DNA of 9,288 nucleotides from SIG565 sp045601525 (GTDB lineage: Bacteria; Bacillota; Clostridia; Oscillospirales; Acutalibacteraceae): contig JAZRZR010000053.1 of the NCBI GenBank assembly GCA_045601525.1, positions 1 to 9,288 of the forward strand, written 5' to 3'. Under the pieces are notes generated by a model, which saw only the letters and a list, made by a program, of their open reading frames with translations, did not search any database and was not told the origin of the DNA. Position numbers and translations under genes: made by a program. Shown here one piece after another: positions 1 through 7,233 of this stretch. Position 1 is the first letter of the stretch. Every line of letters begins with the position of its first letter.

Positions 1-1697
1 TTTACAATTTATGGTTAGAAAATGCAGTTTGGGACCTTGATATAAAAACCGAACTTTTAGAAATAAAAAACAGTCCAGACGAAATTTCCGACCGTTTTTA
101 TACAACACTTGATTTTGGCACCGCAGGTCTTAGAGGCGTAATCGGCGCAGGCACCAATCGTATGAATGTTTATACCGTTGGCTCCGCCACACAAGGTCTT
201 GCCGAATATGTTAACTCTGTTACAAAAAACGGCAGTGTTGCAATTGCGTACGATAGTCGTATTAAGTCTACACTTTTTGCTAAAACCGCCGCATCAATTT
301 TGGCGGCAAACGGAATTAAGGTATATATTTACGACACCCTTATGCCTACCCCTATGCTTTCTTTTGCCGTAAGAAATCTTAAATGCGATGCAGGTATTGT
401 AATTACCGCAAGCCATAACCCCGCTAAATATAACGGATATAAAGTTTACGGTAACGATGGTTGCCAAATTGGACCCGAAGAAGCAAAATACATTATGTCT
501 ATTATCAATAAAACAAACTGTTTTACCGACATAAAAACGCTTGATTTTGATATTGCGTTGTCGGAGGGCAAAATCAATTATATTGATAACTCGGTTATTG
601 ATGCGTATCTTGCCGAAGTTGAAAAACAGTCGGTGCTTGGCGGTAAACTTGATATGAGTGAGTTTAAGGTGATTTACACCCCTCTCCACGGCACCGGTAA
701 TATCCCTGTAAGAAAAATTCTTGATAGGATTGGTATTAAAAATGTTACGATTGTAAAAGAGCAAGAATTACCCGATGGCAACTTCCCTACCGCGCCATAC
801 CCAAACCCTGAACTTCGCCAACCATTTGAACTTGCGCTTGAATTAGCCAAAGAGATAAATCCTGATATTTTGCTCGCAACCGACCCCGATGCCGATAGAG
901 TTGGTATTGCGGTTAATCAAAATGGCGAATTTTTCCTTATGACAGGTAATGATGTGGGTGTCTTACTTCTCGACTATATACTAAATGTCAGAAAAGAAAA
1001 CGGAACACTCCGCAACTCTCCTGTCGCTGTTAAAACGATTGTTACAACCGAACTTTGCCAAAAGATTGCTGACAAACACGGTTGCGAGCTTAAAAATGTG
1101 CTTACAGGCTTTAAGTTTATCGGCAATGAAATCGCACAACTTGAAAAAATAAACGAACCTGAGCGCTATATTTTAGGTTTTGAAGAGTCTTACGGCTACC
1201 TTACAGGCGGATATGTTAGAGATAAAGATGCCGTTGTTGCCTCAATGCTTATTTGTGAAATGGCTGCCTATTACAAAACAAAAGGTAAAACCCTTTGTGA
1301 TAGACTTGAGGAAATATATCAAGAATTTGGCTATTATATGGCTACTCAAAGCGGATATTATTTTGAAGGCCAATCAGGTATGCAAAAAATGTCCGAAATT
1401 ATGCAAAACATCCGTGAAAACCCCGTAAAAGAAATTGGCAATTCAAAGGTTATTAAAATTGAAGACTACCAAACCTCACTTGCAAGCGATTTAATAAACG
1501 GCACCACAAAACACATTGATTTTCCCCGTTCAAATGTTATCGTTTTCTCTTTTGATGACTGTAGTAAACTCGTGTTTAGACCTTCAGGCACCGAACCCAA
1601 AATCAAGGTTTATGTTGAAGCGGTTGACACCACAAAAGAAGCGGCACTCATTAAACAAAAAGAGTTTGTAGAATTTGCAAAAACCCTCATGAACTAA
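1..1697 (+). CDS. pgcA: Phospho-sugar mutase (alpha-phosphoglucomutase / phosphomannomutase family), 5' end missing
   Basis: It interconverts hexose 1-phosphate and 6-phosphate (glucose and/or mannose) in the cytoplasm, linking glycolysis to cell-wall and polysaccharide precursors. The frame is open from base 3 with no start codon of its own, so the gene begins upstream; 564 residues are visible and the family is usually about 560-580, so only a few N-terminal residues are missing. The in-frame ATG at 162 is not the start, because the preceding codons encode the conserved family segment ending GTAGLRGVIGAGTNRM. All four active-site loops are present: phosphoserine loop TASHNP (Ser codon 411-413), metal loop DPDADR (882-899), sugar loop GFEESYGY (from 1176) and phosphate loop RPSGTEPK (from 1578). 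The architecture matches Bacillus PgcA. Whether glucose or mannose phosphate is preferred cannot be read from the sequence, so the symbol is by family resemblance. The promoter lies outside the window. Confidence 0.93.
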   Translation, partial: YNLWLENAVWDLDIKTELLEIKNSPDEISDRFYTTLDFGTAGLRGVIGAGTNRMNVYTVGSATQGLAEYVNSVTKNGSVAIAYDSRIKSTLFAKTAASILAANGIKVYIYDTLMPTPMLSFAVRNLKCDAGIVITASHNPAKYNGYKVYGNDGCQIGPEEAKYIMSIINKTNCFTDIKTLDFDIALSEGKINYIDNSVIDAYLAEVEKQSVLGGKLDMSEFKVIYTPLHGTGNIPVRKILDRIGIKNVTIVKEQELPDGNFPTAPYPNPELRQPFELALELAKEINPDILLATDPDADRVGIAVNQNGEFFLMTGNDVGVLLLDYILNVRKENGTLRNSPVAVKTIVTTELCQKIADKHGCELKNVLTGFKFIGNEIAQLEKINEPERYILGFEESYGYLTGGYVRDKDAVVASMLICEMAAYYKTKGKTLCDRLEEIYQEFGYYMATQSGYYFEGQSGMQKMSEIMQNIRENPVKEIGNSKVIKIEDYQTSLASDLINGTTKHIDFPRSNVIVFSFDDCSKLVFRPSGTEPKIKVYVEAVDTTKEAALIKQKEFVEFAKTLMN

Positions 1698-1700
1698 CAT

Positions 1701-1729
1701 AAAACACCCGAGAAATTCTCGGGTGTTTT
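1701..1729. terminator. Bidirectional intrinsic terminator between the mutase and GH2 genes
   Basis: A 13-bp perfect stem (1701-1713 with 1717-1729) closes on a 3-nt loop. The core is CACCCGAGA/TCTCGGGTG, with AAAA at the left foot and TTTT at the right foot, so a U-run follows the hairpin on either strand. It starts 4 nt after the mutase stop codon and 5 nt after the GH2 stop codon on the other strand, so it should end both convergent transcripts. Confidence 0.9.
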
Positions 1730-1733
1730 AATT

Positions 1734-3479
1734 TTAATCTTCAATGGCGGCTTTTTGTGAAATCGCCTTAGATATCTCTTGAATATCAAATTTTGGCTCT
1801 CGGTTATAGTAATATATACCGTTAATTTCCTGCTCAATGTCATATAACTGTGTATAACAAAACGAATGGATATTTTTATTATCAAGCAAAACCTTTGTTA
1901 AATTTTTAATTGTCTTTGTAACTTTTTCTCGGCTTAACTGATTCTCGTTATATCCCCAACCGCCATCACCGAACGATGTACCGCCGTATTCACTCATGGC
2001 AATCGGCTCGCCGGAATAGTACTGATACAATTTACAAATTTTCATTCCGCTTGCCGTAATCATACGAGAAAGATAGGTTGTTTCATCAAGAAGGGTTTTA
2101 TCCTCAATAATCTTATCATATTTTTCGGCAAGAGCAACGGGGTCTTGCTCATAATCATGCAAATCATAAACATCGGTAAAGCGGCTATGTAAAAATCCGC
2201 TTACATCAATACAAAGCCTAGTTGGGTCAATAGCCTTTGTGAGTTTATATAATGTTGCATAATTATTGGTAATCTCAATACCCTCTTCGTGAGACCATTT
2301 ACCTGAAATAGCCTCATTGTTTGGGCACCAACCTATAATTGACGGGGGATTATAATCACGCTCAAGAATACTGCTCCACTCTGCAATTTGATTGGTGATT
2401 TCTCTACGAGAAGCGCCCCAATCTCCATATTCGCCCCAAACCATATATCCCAATTTATCACAATGATACAAAAATCTTTCTTCGAACACCTTTTGGTGTA
2501 ACCTTGCACCATTAAAGCCTGCCGCCAAAGATAGTTCTATATCCTTTTTTAAGGCTTCATCGCTTGGCGCTGTATATATGCCGTCAGGATAATAACCTTG
2601 GTCAAGAACAAGTCTTTGAAAAACGCTGCGCTTATTAAGCAAAAATTTCATACCTGACATTTCTACATAACGCATACCGAAATATGTATTAACCACATCT
2701 TCGCCATACTTCAAAACAACATCATAAAGGTTTGGGCTACCGATATCCCAAAGATGTACCTCAGGCATTTCAAAACTTGTTGTAAATATATTTCCACAAG
2801 AATGATATGTTTTTTCAAAAACACTTTTTCCGTTAAAACCAATATTTATTGTAAAATCTTCAGAACCAATAAATTGCGCTGAAAAAGTAACGGTTTTCAA
2901 ATCTTGGTTTGTAATAAATTTGAAGTTTCTTATATGGTTTTTAGGCTTATATTCAAGCCAAACAGTTTGCCAAATACCAGTTGTCCTTGTATAAAGGCAC
3001 TTATATGATTCAAACTTATCAGATTGCTTTCCTCGAGCCTTAAGTGTCCTCGAATCATCGTTGACTTTAAGACAAATTTCGTTTTCACCCTCGTTTAAGA
3101 ATTCGGTTATATCAATCTCAAATGAAGCGTAACCGCCAATATGAATTCCAACAATTTCGCCGTTAAGATATACTGTTGTTTTGTAATCAACGGCACCGAA
3201 ATGCAAAATCACCCTTTCAACTTCCGGATTGATTTTCGATACATTTATAGTGCGCTTATACCAAATTTGTTCCATAAAATCTTTATAACACACACCCGAA
3301 AGTTCGCTTTCCGGGCAAAAAGGAACATTGATTTCGGAGTTTAGGGCAACACCAACATTTTGAAGTCCTCTATCTTCTCCGCTTTTTGAATGGTCAATTT
3401 CAAATTGCCATTTTCCATTAAGGTTTTCCCATTCATTTCGCATAAACTGCGGCTTTGGATGCTCGGTACGATATACCAT
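1734..3479 (-). CDS. Glycoside hydrolase family 2 enzyme (beta-galactosidase/beta-glucuronidase-like), cytoplasmic
   Basis: A retaining beta-glycosidase of 581 residues. It has an N-terminal sugar-binding jelly roll (about 10-180, with YLNGEIVG and the TTGIWQTVWLE segment), an immunoglobulin-like middle domain (about 181-275), then a TIM barrel. The probable acid/base is Glu389 in GWCPNNEA and the nucleophile Glu497 in MSEYGG. The ATG at 3479 is chosen over an in-frame ATG at 3530 because AAAGGAG (3494-3488) lies 8 nt before it and a good promoter would start transcription near 3495, inside the longer frame. There is no signal peptide, so it probably acts on imported oligosaccharides or glycosides. 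The Asn-x-Lys motif that beta-glucuronidases use to grip the substrate carboxylate appears to be missing: the residues before Gly554 are EQEIN. A galactosidase or another neutral-sugar specificity is therefore likelier, but the substrate is unknown. The divergent AraC gene is its likely regulator. Confidence 0.9.
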   Translation of the reverse strand: MVYRTEHPKPQFMRNEWENLNGKWQFEIDHSKSGEDRGLQNVGVALNSEINVPFCPESELSGVCYKDFMEQIWYKRTINVSKINPEVERVILHFGAVDYKTTVYLNGEIVGIHIGGYASFEIDITEFLNEGENEICLKVNDDSRTLKARGKQSDKFESYKCLYTRTTGIWQTVWLEYKPKNHIRNFKFITNQDLKTVTFSAQFIGSEDFTINIGFNGKSVFEKTYHSCGNIFTTSFEMPEVHLWDIGSPNLYDVVLKYGEDVVNTYFGMRYVEMSGMKFLLNKRSVFQRLVLDQGYYPDGIYTAPSDEALKKDIELSLAAGFNGARLHQKVFEERFLYHCDKLGYMVWGEYGDWGASRREITNQIAEWSSILERDYNPPSIIGWCPNNEAISGKWSHEEGIEITNNYATLYKLTKAIDPTRLCIDVSGFLHSRFTDVYDLHDYEQDPVALAEKYDKIIEDKTLLDETTYLSRMITASGMKICKLYQYYSGEPIAMSEYGGTSFGDGGWGYNENQLSREKVTKTIKNLTKVLLDNKNIHSFCYTQLYDIEQEINGIYYYNREPKFDIQEISKAISQKAAIED

Positions 3480-3486
3480 TTTCACC

Positions 3487-3494
3487 ACTCCTTT
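3487..3494 (-). promoter_or_regulatory. Ribosome binding site that fixes the GH2 start
   Basis: AAAGGAGT on the minus strand, with 8 nt between its last G and the ATG at 3479. No comparable site precedes the upstream in-frame ATG at 3530, so this site decides the start. Confidence 0.85.
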
Positions 3495-3501
3495 ATTGAA
3501 A

Positions 3502-3530
3502 ATTATACAATTTATACTGTTTTTATTCAA
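3502..3530 (-). promoter_or_regulatory. Predicted sigma-A promoter of the GH2 gene
   Basis: On the minus strand, TTGAAT (3530-3525), a 17-nt spacer and TATAAT (3507-3502). Transcription would begin near 3495, directly before the ribosome binding site, giving a leader of about 16 nt. Its -35 box is 20 bp from the -35 box of the divergent regulator promoter, so a regulator bound between them could act on both. Confidence 0.75.
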
Positions 3531-3550
3531 TGTAAATTACTATTAAATAA

Positions 3551-3579
3551 TTGACATATCCTATGATTTGAAATATAAT
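3551..3579 (+). promoter_or_regulatory. Perfect-consensus sigma-A promoter of the AraC-type gene
   Basis: TTGACA (3551-3556), a 17-nt spacer and TATAAT (3574-3579): all 12 consensus bases match. Transcription should begin near 3586, only about 10 nt before the ATG at 3596. Regulator genes seldom have full-consensus promoters unless they are repressed or autoregulated, so control by a bound protein is plausible; this last point is inference. Confidence 0.8.
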
Positions 3580-3595
3580 TTTTGTGGTGATATTT

Positions 3596-4405
3596 ATGAT
3601 ATATAACTTTTATAGCGATAATTTTGGAAATATTCGTCACGCTTGGCCTGAAAAATCGGGATTCAAAATAAATCGTGATAACGGTATCCCCTGCTACACT
3701 TTTTTGCATTTTTATACCCCGGTTGAAATCACAATTAATGGCACTACAATCCATACCGAAAGTAACGCTTGTATTCTTATTGAAAAAGACATTTCAAATA
3801 AGATATTTTCTAATATAGATATGATTCACGATTGGTTTCATTTGGATGATTGTTCGGCGCAAAAATGGTTAGCAATCGGTCTAAAATTTAATACTATTTA
3901 TTATCCCACATCTCCCGAAAATATAACATCAAATATTAGAAATATTGAATATGAATATATTGTAAAAAAGCCCTTTTATGAAAAAATAATTGAAAACCAA
4001 ATTGAAAATTTATTTATAAATATTTCTCGTTCCCTTAATACGAAATTAGAGTTGCTTGACCAAGATAACAACAAAGCAATCCAAAGGCTTCGTTTGGAGA
4101 TGTTTAGAACGCTTAAATTTAATTGGACTGTAAAAAATATGGCCGAAAAAATCAATTTGAGCGAATCCCATTTTTTTGCGCTTTACAAAAAGAATTATGG
4201 GCTTTCGCCAATGCGAGATTTAATAAATGCCCGAATAACCGCTGCAAAAAATCTTTTAATGTTCACTGATAGAAAGATAAGCGAAATTGCCGAAAAAACA
4301 GGTTACTCAAATCCTTATCATTTTTCAAGACAATTCAAGCAAATAACGGGAATTACCCCCATTGCCTTTAGAAAGCAATTTGCAAAAAATAAACACCCAA
4401 ATTAA
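3596..4405 (+). CDS. AraC/XylS-family transcriptional regulator
   Basis: A DNA-binding regulator of 269 residues from the ATG at 3596. The N-terminal half (about 25-100) looks like the cupin-type sensing domain of sugar-responsive AraC proteins, including the segment HDWFHLDD. The C-terminal 100 residues form the standard two helix-turn-helix unit: first helix pair about 178-200 (VKNMAEKINLSESHFFALYK), second about 226-250, with the family signature around GYSNPYHFSRQFKQITGITP. The start is uncertain. GGTGA at 3586-3590 sits 5 nt before ATG 3596 and is the best site, but in-frame GTG codons at 3584 and 3587 lie almost at the predicted transcription start and could serve as leaderless starts. 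It is divergent from the GH2 gene and probably regulates it, responding to a sugar ligand that I cannot identify. The gene is visibly more AT-rich than its neighbours, which is common for regulators. Confidence 0.92.
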   Translation: MIYNFYSDNFGNIRHAWPEKSGFKINRDNGIPCYTFLHFYTPVEITINGTTIHTESNACILIEKDISNKIFSNIDMIHDWFHLDDCSAQKWLAIGLKFNTIYYPTSPENITSNIRNIEYEYIVKKPFYEKIIENQIENLFINISRSLNTKLELLDQDNNKAIQRLRLEMFRTLKFNWTVKNMAEKINLSESHFFALYKKNYGLSPMRDLINARITAAKNLLMFTDRKISEIAEKTGYSNPYHFSRQFKQITGITPIAFRKQFAKNKHPN

Positions 4406-4423
4406 TTTGGGTGTTTATTTTTT
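4384..4423. terminator. Perfect 40-bp palindrome acting as terminator, containing the regulator's stop codon
   Basis: Bases 4384-4423 equal their own reverse complement (centre between 4403 and 4404). The core AAACACCC/GGGTGTTT is flanked by A-runs on the left and T-runs on the right. The TAA stop of the regulator (4403-4405) is at the tip of the hairpin. The plus transcript ends in a run of U, and the minus strand has the same form, so it can also stop transcripts arriving from the oad operon. Confidence 0.85.
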
Positions 4424-4462
4424 ATTCAGTTATCACACAAACATCGCCTTATTTACCTGAAT

Positions 4463-4566
4463 AGTTATTATATTCGTGCTGTTCAGCACGGCAAAAGCCG
4501 TATATCACGCGATTTACCGCATATCGCATTGGAAATATATCGCTCGTGCGAAGCACGAATATAACT
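4463..4566. repeat. Non-coding palindromic intergenic repeat (MITE- or REP-like)
   Basis: Outer inverted arms of 13 bp match perfectly: 4468-4480 (reads TTATATTCGTGCT) and 4552-4564. A looser extension pairs AGTTAT outside them with a 3-nt bulge. Inside are smaller hairpins: 4475-4490 (CGTGCT/AGCACG), 4488-4501 (ACGGC-AAAA-GCCGT), 4509-4527 (GCGAT/ATCGC) and 4544-4558 (TCGTGC-GAA-GCACGA). ATATC recurs at 4502, 4521 and 4537. No reading frame, promoter or known RNA family is recognisable. Nested hairpins with recurring ATATC units resemble short palindromic repeats scattered between genes in many Clostridia. Copy number cannot be judged from this window. Confidence 0.6.
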
Positions 4567-4596
4567 GAGGCACACCTCCTTACAAAGTGTGCCTCA
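4566..4596. terminator. Strong stem-loop downstream of oadA, possible terminator or end piece of the adjoining repeat
   Basis: A 10-bp perfect stem (TGAGGCACAC at 4566-4575 with GTGTGCCTCA at 4587-4596) closes an 11-nt loop. It lies 19 nt beyond the oadA stop codon and abuts the palindromic repeat. Neither side has a proper U-run, so it may only stabilise the mRNA 3' end or belong to the repeat, with true termination at the 4384-4423 palindrome. Confidence 0.45.
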
Positions 4597-4614
4597 AAAA
4601 CTGTCTTTTAATAT

Positions 4615-6021
4615 TTATGATAAATCTTGAACTACGAGTGTGCGAACACCATTTTCGTCAATATTTTGAGCCTTGGGCTTGTTTCTTTCAGCCAAGAATT
4701 TAGCGGCTACCTGTGGGAAAAGTGCATACGAAAGCACATCTTCGTCAGATTTAGCAAGTTCGCCTGCTTCTTCCCTATACTTTTCAAGTTCTGGCTCCAA
4801 AAGGTCGGCAGGACGGCAAGTAATAACCTTGTCATCACCAATTGCCTTTTTGCGAACATCTTCATTTACCACACCTGGCACTTGGCCATATTCGCCACGC
4901 AAAAGGCCTTTAGACTCTTTGGAAACCATCTTATAACGCTCACCCGAAATTACATTAAGCACAGCCTGTGTACCAACGATTTGTGAGGTAGGTGTTACCA
5001 AGGGAGGATAACCAAAATCTTTTTTAACATTCGGAATTTCAGCCAAAACCTCATAGTATTTATCCTCGGCATTTGCTTGTTTCAATTGTGAAAGCAAGTT
5101 GGAAAGCATACCACCGGGAACTTGGTAAAGCAAAGTCTTAATATCAACACTTAACACCTTGGGGTCAAGTGTGCCTTCAGCCTTCATTTTATCAGCAACA
5201 GTACGGAAATAAGCCGCAATATCGTTGAGCAAATTAAGGTCAAGACCTGTGTCTCTTTCGGTACCCTGAAGTGTTGCTACCAAAGCCTCAGTAGAGGGTT
5301 GAGCAGTACCGTTAGCGAACGGTGAAAGCGCTGTATCAACAATATCAACACCGGCTTGTGCAGCCATAAGATAGGTCATATCACCGGTACCTGTTGTATT
5401 GTGGGTGTGAAGATGAATCGGAACGCTTAGCTTTTCTTTCATCTTCTTAACGAGCGAAAATGCATCATAAGGCAAAAGTAAGTTTGCCATATCCTTGATA
5501 CAAATTACATCGGCGCCCATTTTCTCAAGTTTACAAGCAAGTTCAACAAAGTAATCTTCGTTATGAACAGGGCTTGTTGTATAACTGATTGCAGCCTCGC
5601 AAATACCACCGTATTTTTTACAGGACTTCATCGCCTGTTCCATATTACGAGTATCGTTAAGGGCATCGAAAATGCGGATTACATCGATACCATTTTCGAT
5701 AGACTTTTTAACAAATGCATCAACAACATCATCAGCATAATGCTTGTATCCGAGAATGTTTTGACCACGCAAAAGCATTTGAAGCTTTGTGTTAGGCATA
5801 TGTTTCTTGATTGTGCGAAGTCTCTCCCAAGGGTCTTCGTTCAAGAAACGCATGCAGGCATCAAATGTAGCGCCGCCCCAACACTCAACCGACCAATAGC
5901 CAACTTTATCAAGTTCCTCGAGCATAGGAATCATATCCTCAATGCGCATACGAGTAGCAGCTTGTGATTGGTGAGCATCACGAAGAATAGTATCTGTAAT
6001 AAATAACTTTTTGTTTTCCAT
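4615..6021 (-). CDS. oadA: Oxaloacetate decarboxylase alpha subunit (carboxyltransferase), without a biotin domain
   Basis: It transfers the carboxyl group of oxaloacetate to biotin, releasing pyruvate, at the cytoplasmic face of the pump. The 468-residue protein has a TIM-barrel carboxyltransferase domain (about 5-270) followed by the conserved PYC/OADA domain to about 440. Visible active-site elements are TDTILRDAHQSQ (Asp15 as likely metal ligand), Lys176 in CIKDMA (the lysine carbamylated in relatives) and the His205/His207 pair in HLHTHN. The start is the ATG at 6021, with AGGAG (6033-6029) 7 nt upstream overlapping the oadB stop; an upstream in-frame ATG at 6048 lies within oadB. It ends without the Ala/Pro linker and biotinyl domain that extend the Klebsiella subunit to about 600 residues; the carrier is a separate gene in the same operon. 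It is last in the operon. The same domain occurs in pyruvate carboxylase subunit B, but the oadB neighbour supports the decarboxylase role. Confidence 0.93.
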   Translation of the reverse strand: MENKKLFITDTILRDAHQSQAATRMRIEDMIPMLEELDKVGYWSVECWGGATFDACMRFLNEDPWERLRTIKKHMPNTKLQMLLRGQNILGYKHYADDVVDAFVKKSIENGIDVIRIFDALNDTRNMEQAMKSCKKYGGICEAAISYTTSPVHNEDYFVELACKLEKMGADVICIKDMANLLLPYDAFSLVKKMKEKLSVPIHLHTHNTTGTGDMTYLMAAQAGVDIVDTALSPFANGTAQPSTEALVATLQGTERDTGLDLNLLNDIAAYFRTVADKMKAEGTLDPKVLSVDIKTLLYQVPGGMLSNLLSQLKQANAEDKYYEVLAEIPNVKKDFGYPPLVTPTSQIVGTQAVLNVISGERYKMVSKESKGLLRGEYGQVPGVVNEDVRKKAIGDDKVITCRPADLLEPELEKYREEAGELAKSDEDVLSYALFPQVAAKFLAERNKPKAQNIDENGVRTLVVQDLS

Positions 6022-6031
6022 ATATATTCTC

Positions 6032-7222
6032 CTAACCGAACAAAGCAATTAAAACGCCGGCCGCAATTGCAGAACCGATAACGCCTGCAACATTGGGTCC
6101 CATAGCGTGCATGAGAAGGAAGTTTGAAGAATTAGCCTTCTGACCTTCAGCTTGCGAAACACGAGCAGCCATAGGAACTGCCGAAACACCTGCCGAACCA
6201 ATGAGCGGATTCATCTTGTTCTTGGTGAAAAGATTCATAAATTTTGCAAGCAAAACACCGCTTGCAGTACCAAACGAGAACGCAATTACACCCAAAACCA
6301 TAATCTTAATTGTTGACCAGTTAAGGAATGCGCTCGCAGTAGCGGTAGCACCAACCGAAATACCAAGGAATATTGTTACAATATTCATAAGCTCGTTTTG
6401 CGCAGTCTTGCAAAGTCTCTCAGCAACACCTGATTCTTTCCAAAGGTTACCAAGCATTAAGCAGCCAACCAACGGAGTAGCAGACGGAACTAAAAGCGCA
6501 ACAAAGATTGTAACAGCAATCGGGAAAATAATTTTCTCGGTCTTAGAAACAGTTCTAAGGGGCTTCATAACAATTTCGCGCTCTTTCTTGGTTGTGAGCA
6601 AACGCATAATCGGAGGCTGAATTACGGGCACCAAAGCCATATATGAATAAGCAGCAACAGCAATAGGACCTAAAAGGTCGGGGAAAAGCTTACTTGTAGT
6701 ATATATAGCAGTAGGACCATCAGCGCCGCCGATAATACCGATAGAAGCAGCTGCTTCTTGCGGGAAGCCTAAATAGAAAGAACCAATAAATGTGATAAAG
6801 ATACCGATTTGAGCAGCAGCGCCAAGCAACAAAGATTTCGGATTAGAAATCAAGGGTGCAAAATCAGTCATAGCACCGATACCAACGAAAATCAAGCAAG
6901 GATAAACACAAGACTTAACACCGATATAAAGAATATCAAGCAAACCGCCATCGTGAAGGATAGTACCGTATCCGATTTCACCCGCCATAAACCTAGTCCA
7001 CAACTCAGTGTGATACATTTCGGCACCAGGGAGGTTGGTTAAAAGCATACCAAACGCAATACCAATCAAAAGCAACGGCTCAAAGCCCTTTTTGATTGCA
7101 AGATAAAACAGGAGTAATGAAATAAGTATCATTACAAGATTTTTCCAAAGTCCGCCGGCTATAAAGTTTACAATCATATCGTAAAAACCGGTTTGTTGGA
7201 CAAAATTCATTACATATTCCAT
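6032..7222 (-). CDS. oadB: Sodium-translocating decarboxylase beta subunit
   Basis: An integral membrane subunit that decarboxylates carboxybiotin and exports Na+ across the cytoplasmic membrane. The 396-residue sequence is mostly hydrophobic, with about nine to eleven likely membrane segments. It carries the family signatures GGADGPTAIYTT (Asp168, equivalent to the ion-coupling aspartate of Klebsiella OadB) and SAVPMAARVSQ followed by GPNVAGVIGSA (Asn377 region). KKGFEPLLLIGIAFG near residue 43 is also typical. The ATG at 7222 is chosen because AGGTGA (7232-7227) lies just before it; the in-frame ATG at 7249 is inside the biotin carrier gene, and the ATG at 7210 is a less likely alternative. 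Gaps of 11 nt to the carrier gene and 10 nt to oadA point to one transcript. MmdB and GcdB of related pumps share this fold, so the substrate is assigned from the alpha subunit. Confidence 0.95.
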   Translation of the reverse strand: MEYVMNFVQQTGFYDMIVNFIAGGLWKNLVMILISLLLFYLAIKKGFEPLLLIGIAFGMLLTNLPGAEMYHTELWTRFMAGEIGYGTILHDGGLLDILYIGVKSCVYPCLIFVGIGAMTDFAPLISNPKSLLLGAAAQIGIFITFIGSFYLGFPQEAAASIGIIGGADGPTAIYTTSKLFPDLLGPIAVAAYSYMALVPVIQPPIMRLLTTKKEREIVMKPLRTVSKTEKIIFPIAVTIFVALLVPSATPLVGCLMLGNLWKESGVAERLCKTAQNELMNIVTIFLGISVGATATASAFLNWSTIKIMVLGVIAFSFGTASGVLLAKFMNLFTKNKMNPLIGSAGVSAVPMAARVSQAEGQKANSSNFLLMHAMGPNVAGVIGSAIAAGVLIALFG

Positions 7223-7233
7223 TTTATCACCTA

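Noticed and set aside
294..764. Long open frame on the minus strand inside the mutase gene
   Set aside because: It lies wholly antisense to a clearly conserved coding region, has no promoter or ribosome site, and its translation resembles no protein family.
3480..3530. Seventeen-residue N-terminal extension of the GH2 protein from the ATG at 3530
   Set aside because: This stretch holds the promoter and ribosome binding site, and homologues begin close to the VYRTEHPKPQF segment.
4574..4582. AAGGAGGTG on the minus strand as a ribosome binding site of a hidden small gene
   Set aside because: No start codon follows at 5-10 nt and no sensible frame continues; it is part of a stem-loop.
4463..4600. 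CRISPR array or tRNA in the gene-free stretch between araC and oadA
   Set aside because: There are no regularly spaced identical repeats with unique spacers, no cloverleaf, and no T-loop consensus; the pattern is nested inverted repeats.
5563..5967. 134-codon plus-strand frame inside oadA
   Set aside because: It is antisense to the catalytic half of oadA; the composition follows from codon bias of the real gene.
6201..6620. 139-codon plus-strand frame inside oadB
   Set aside because: It is antisense to conserved membrane segments of oadB, with no start signals.
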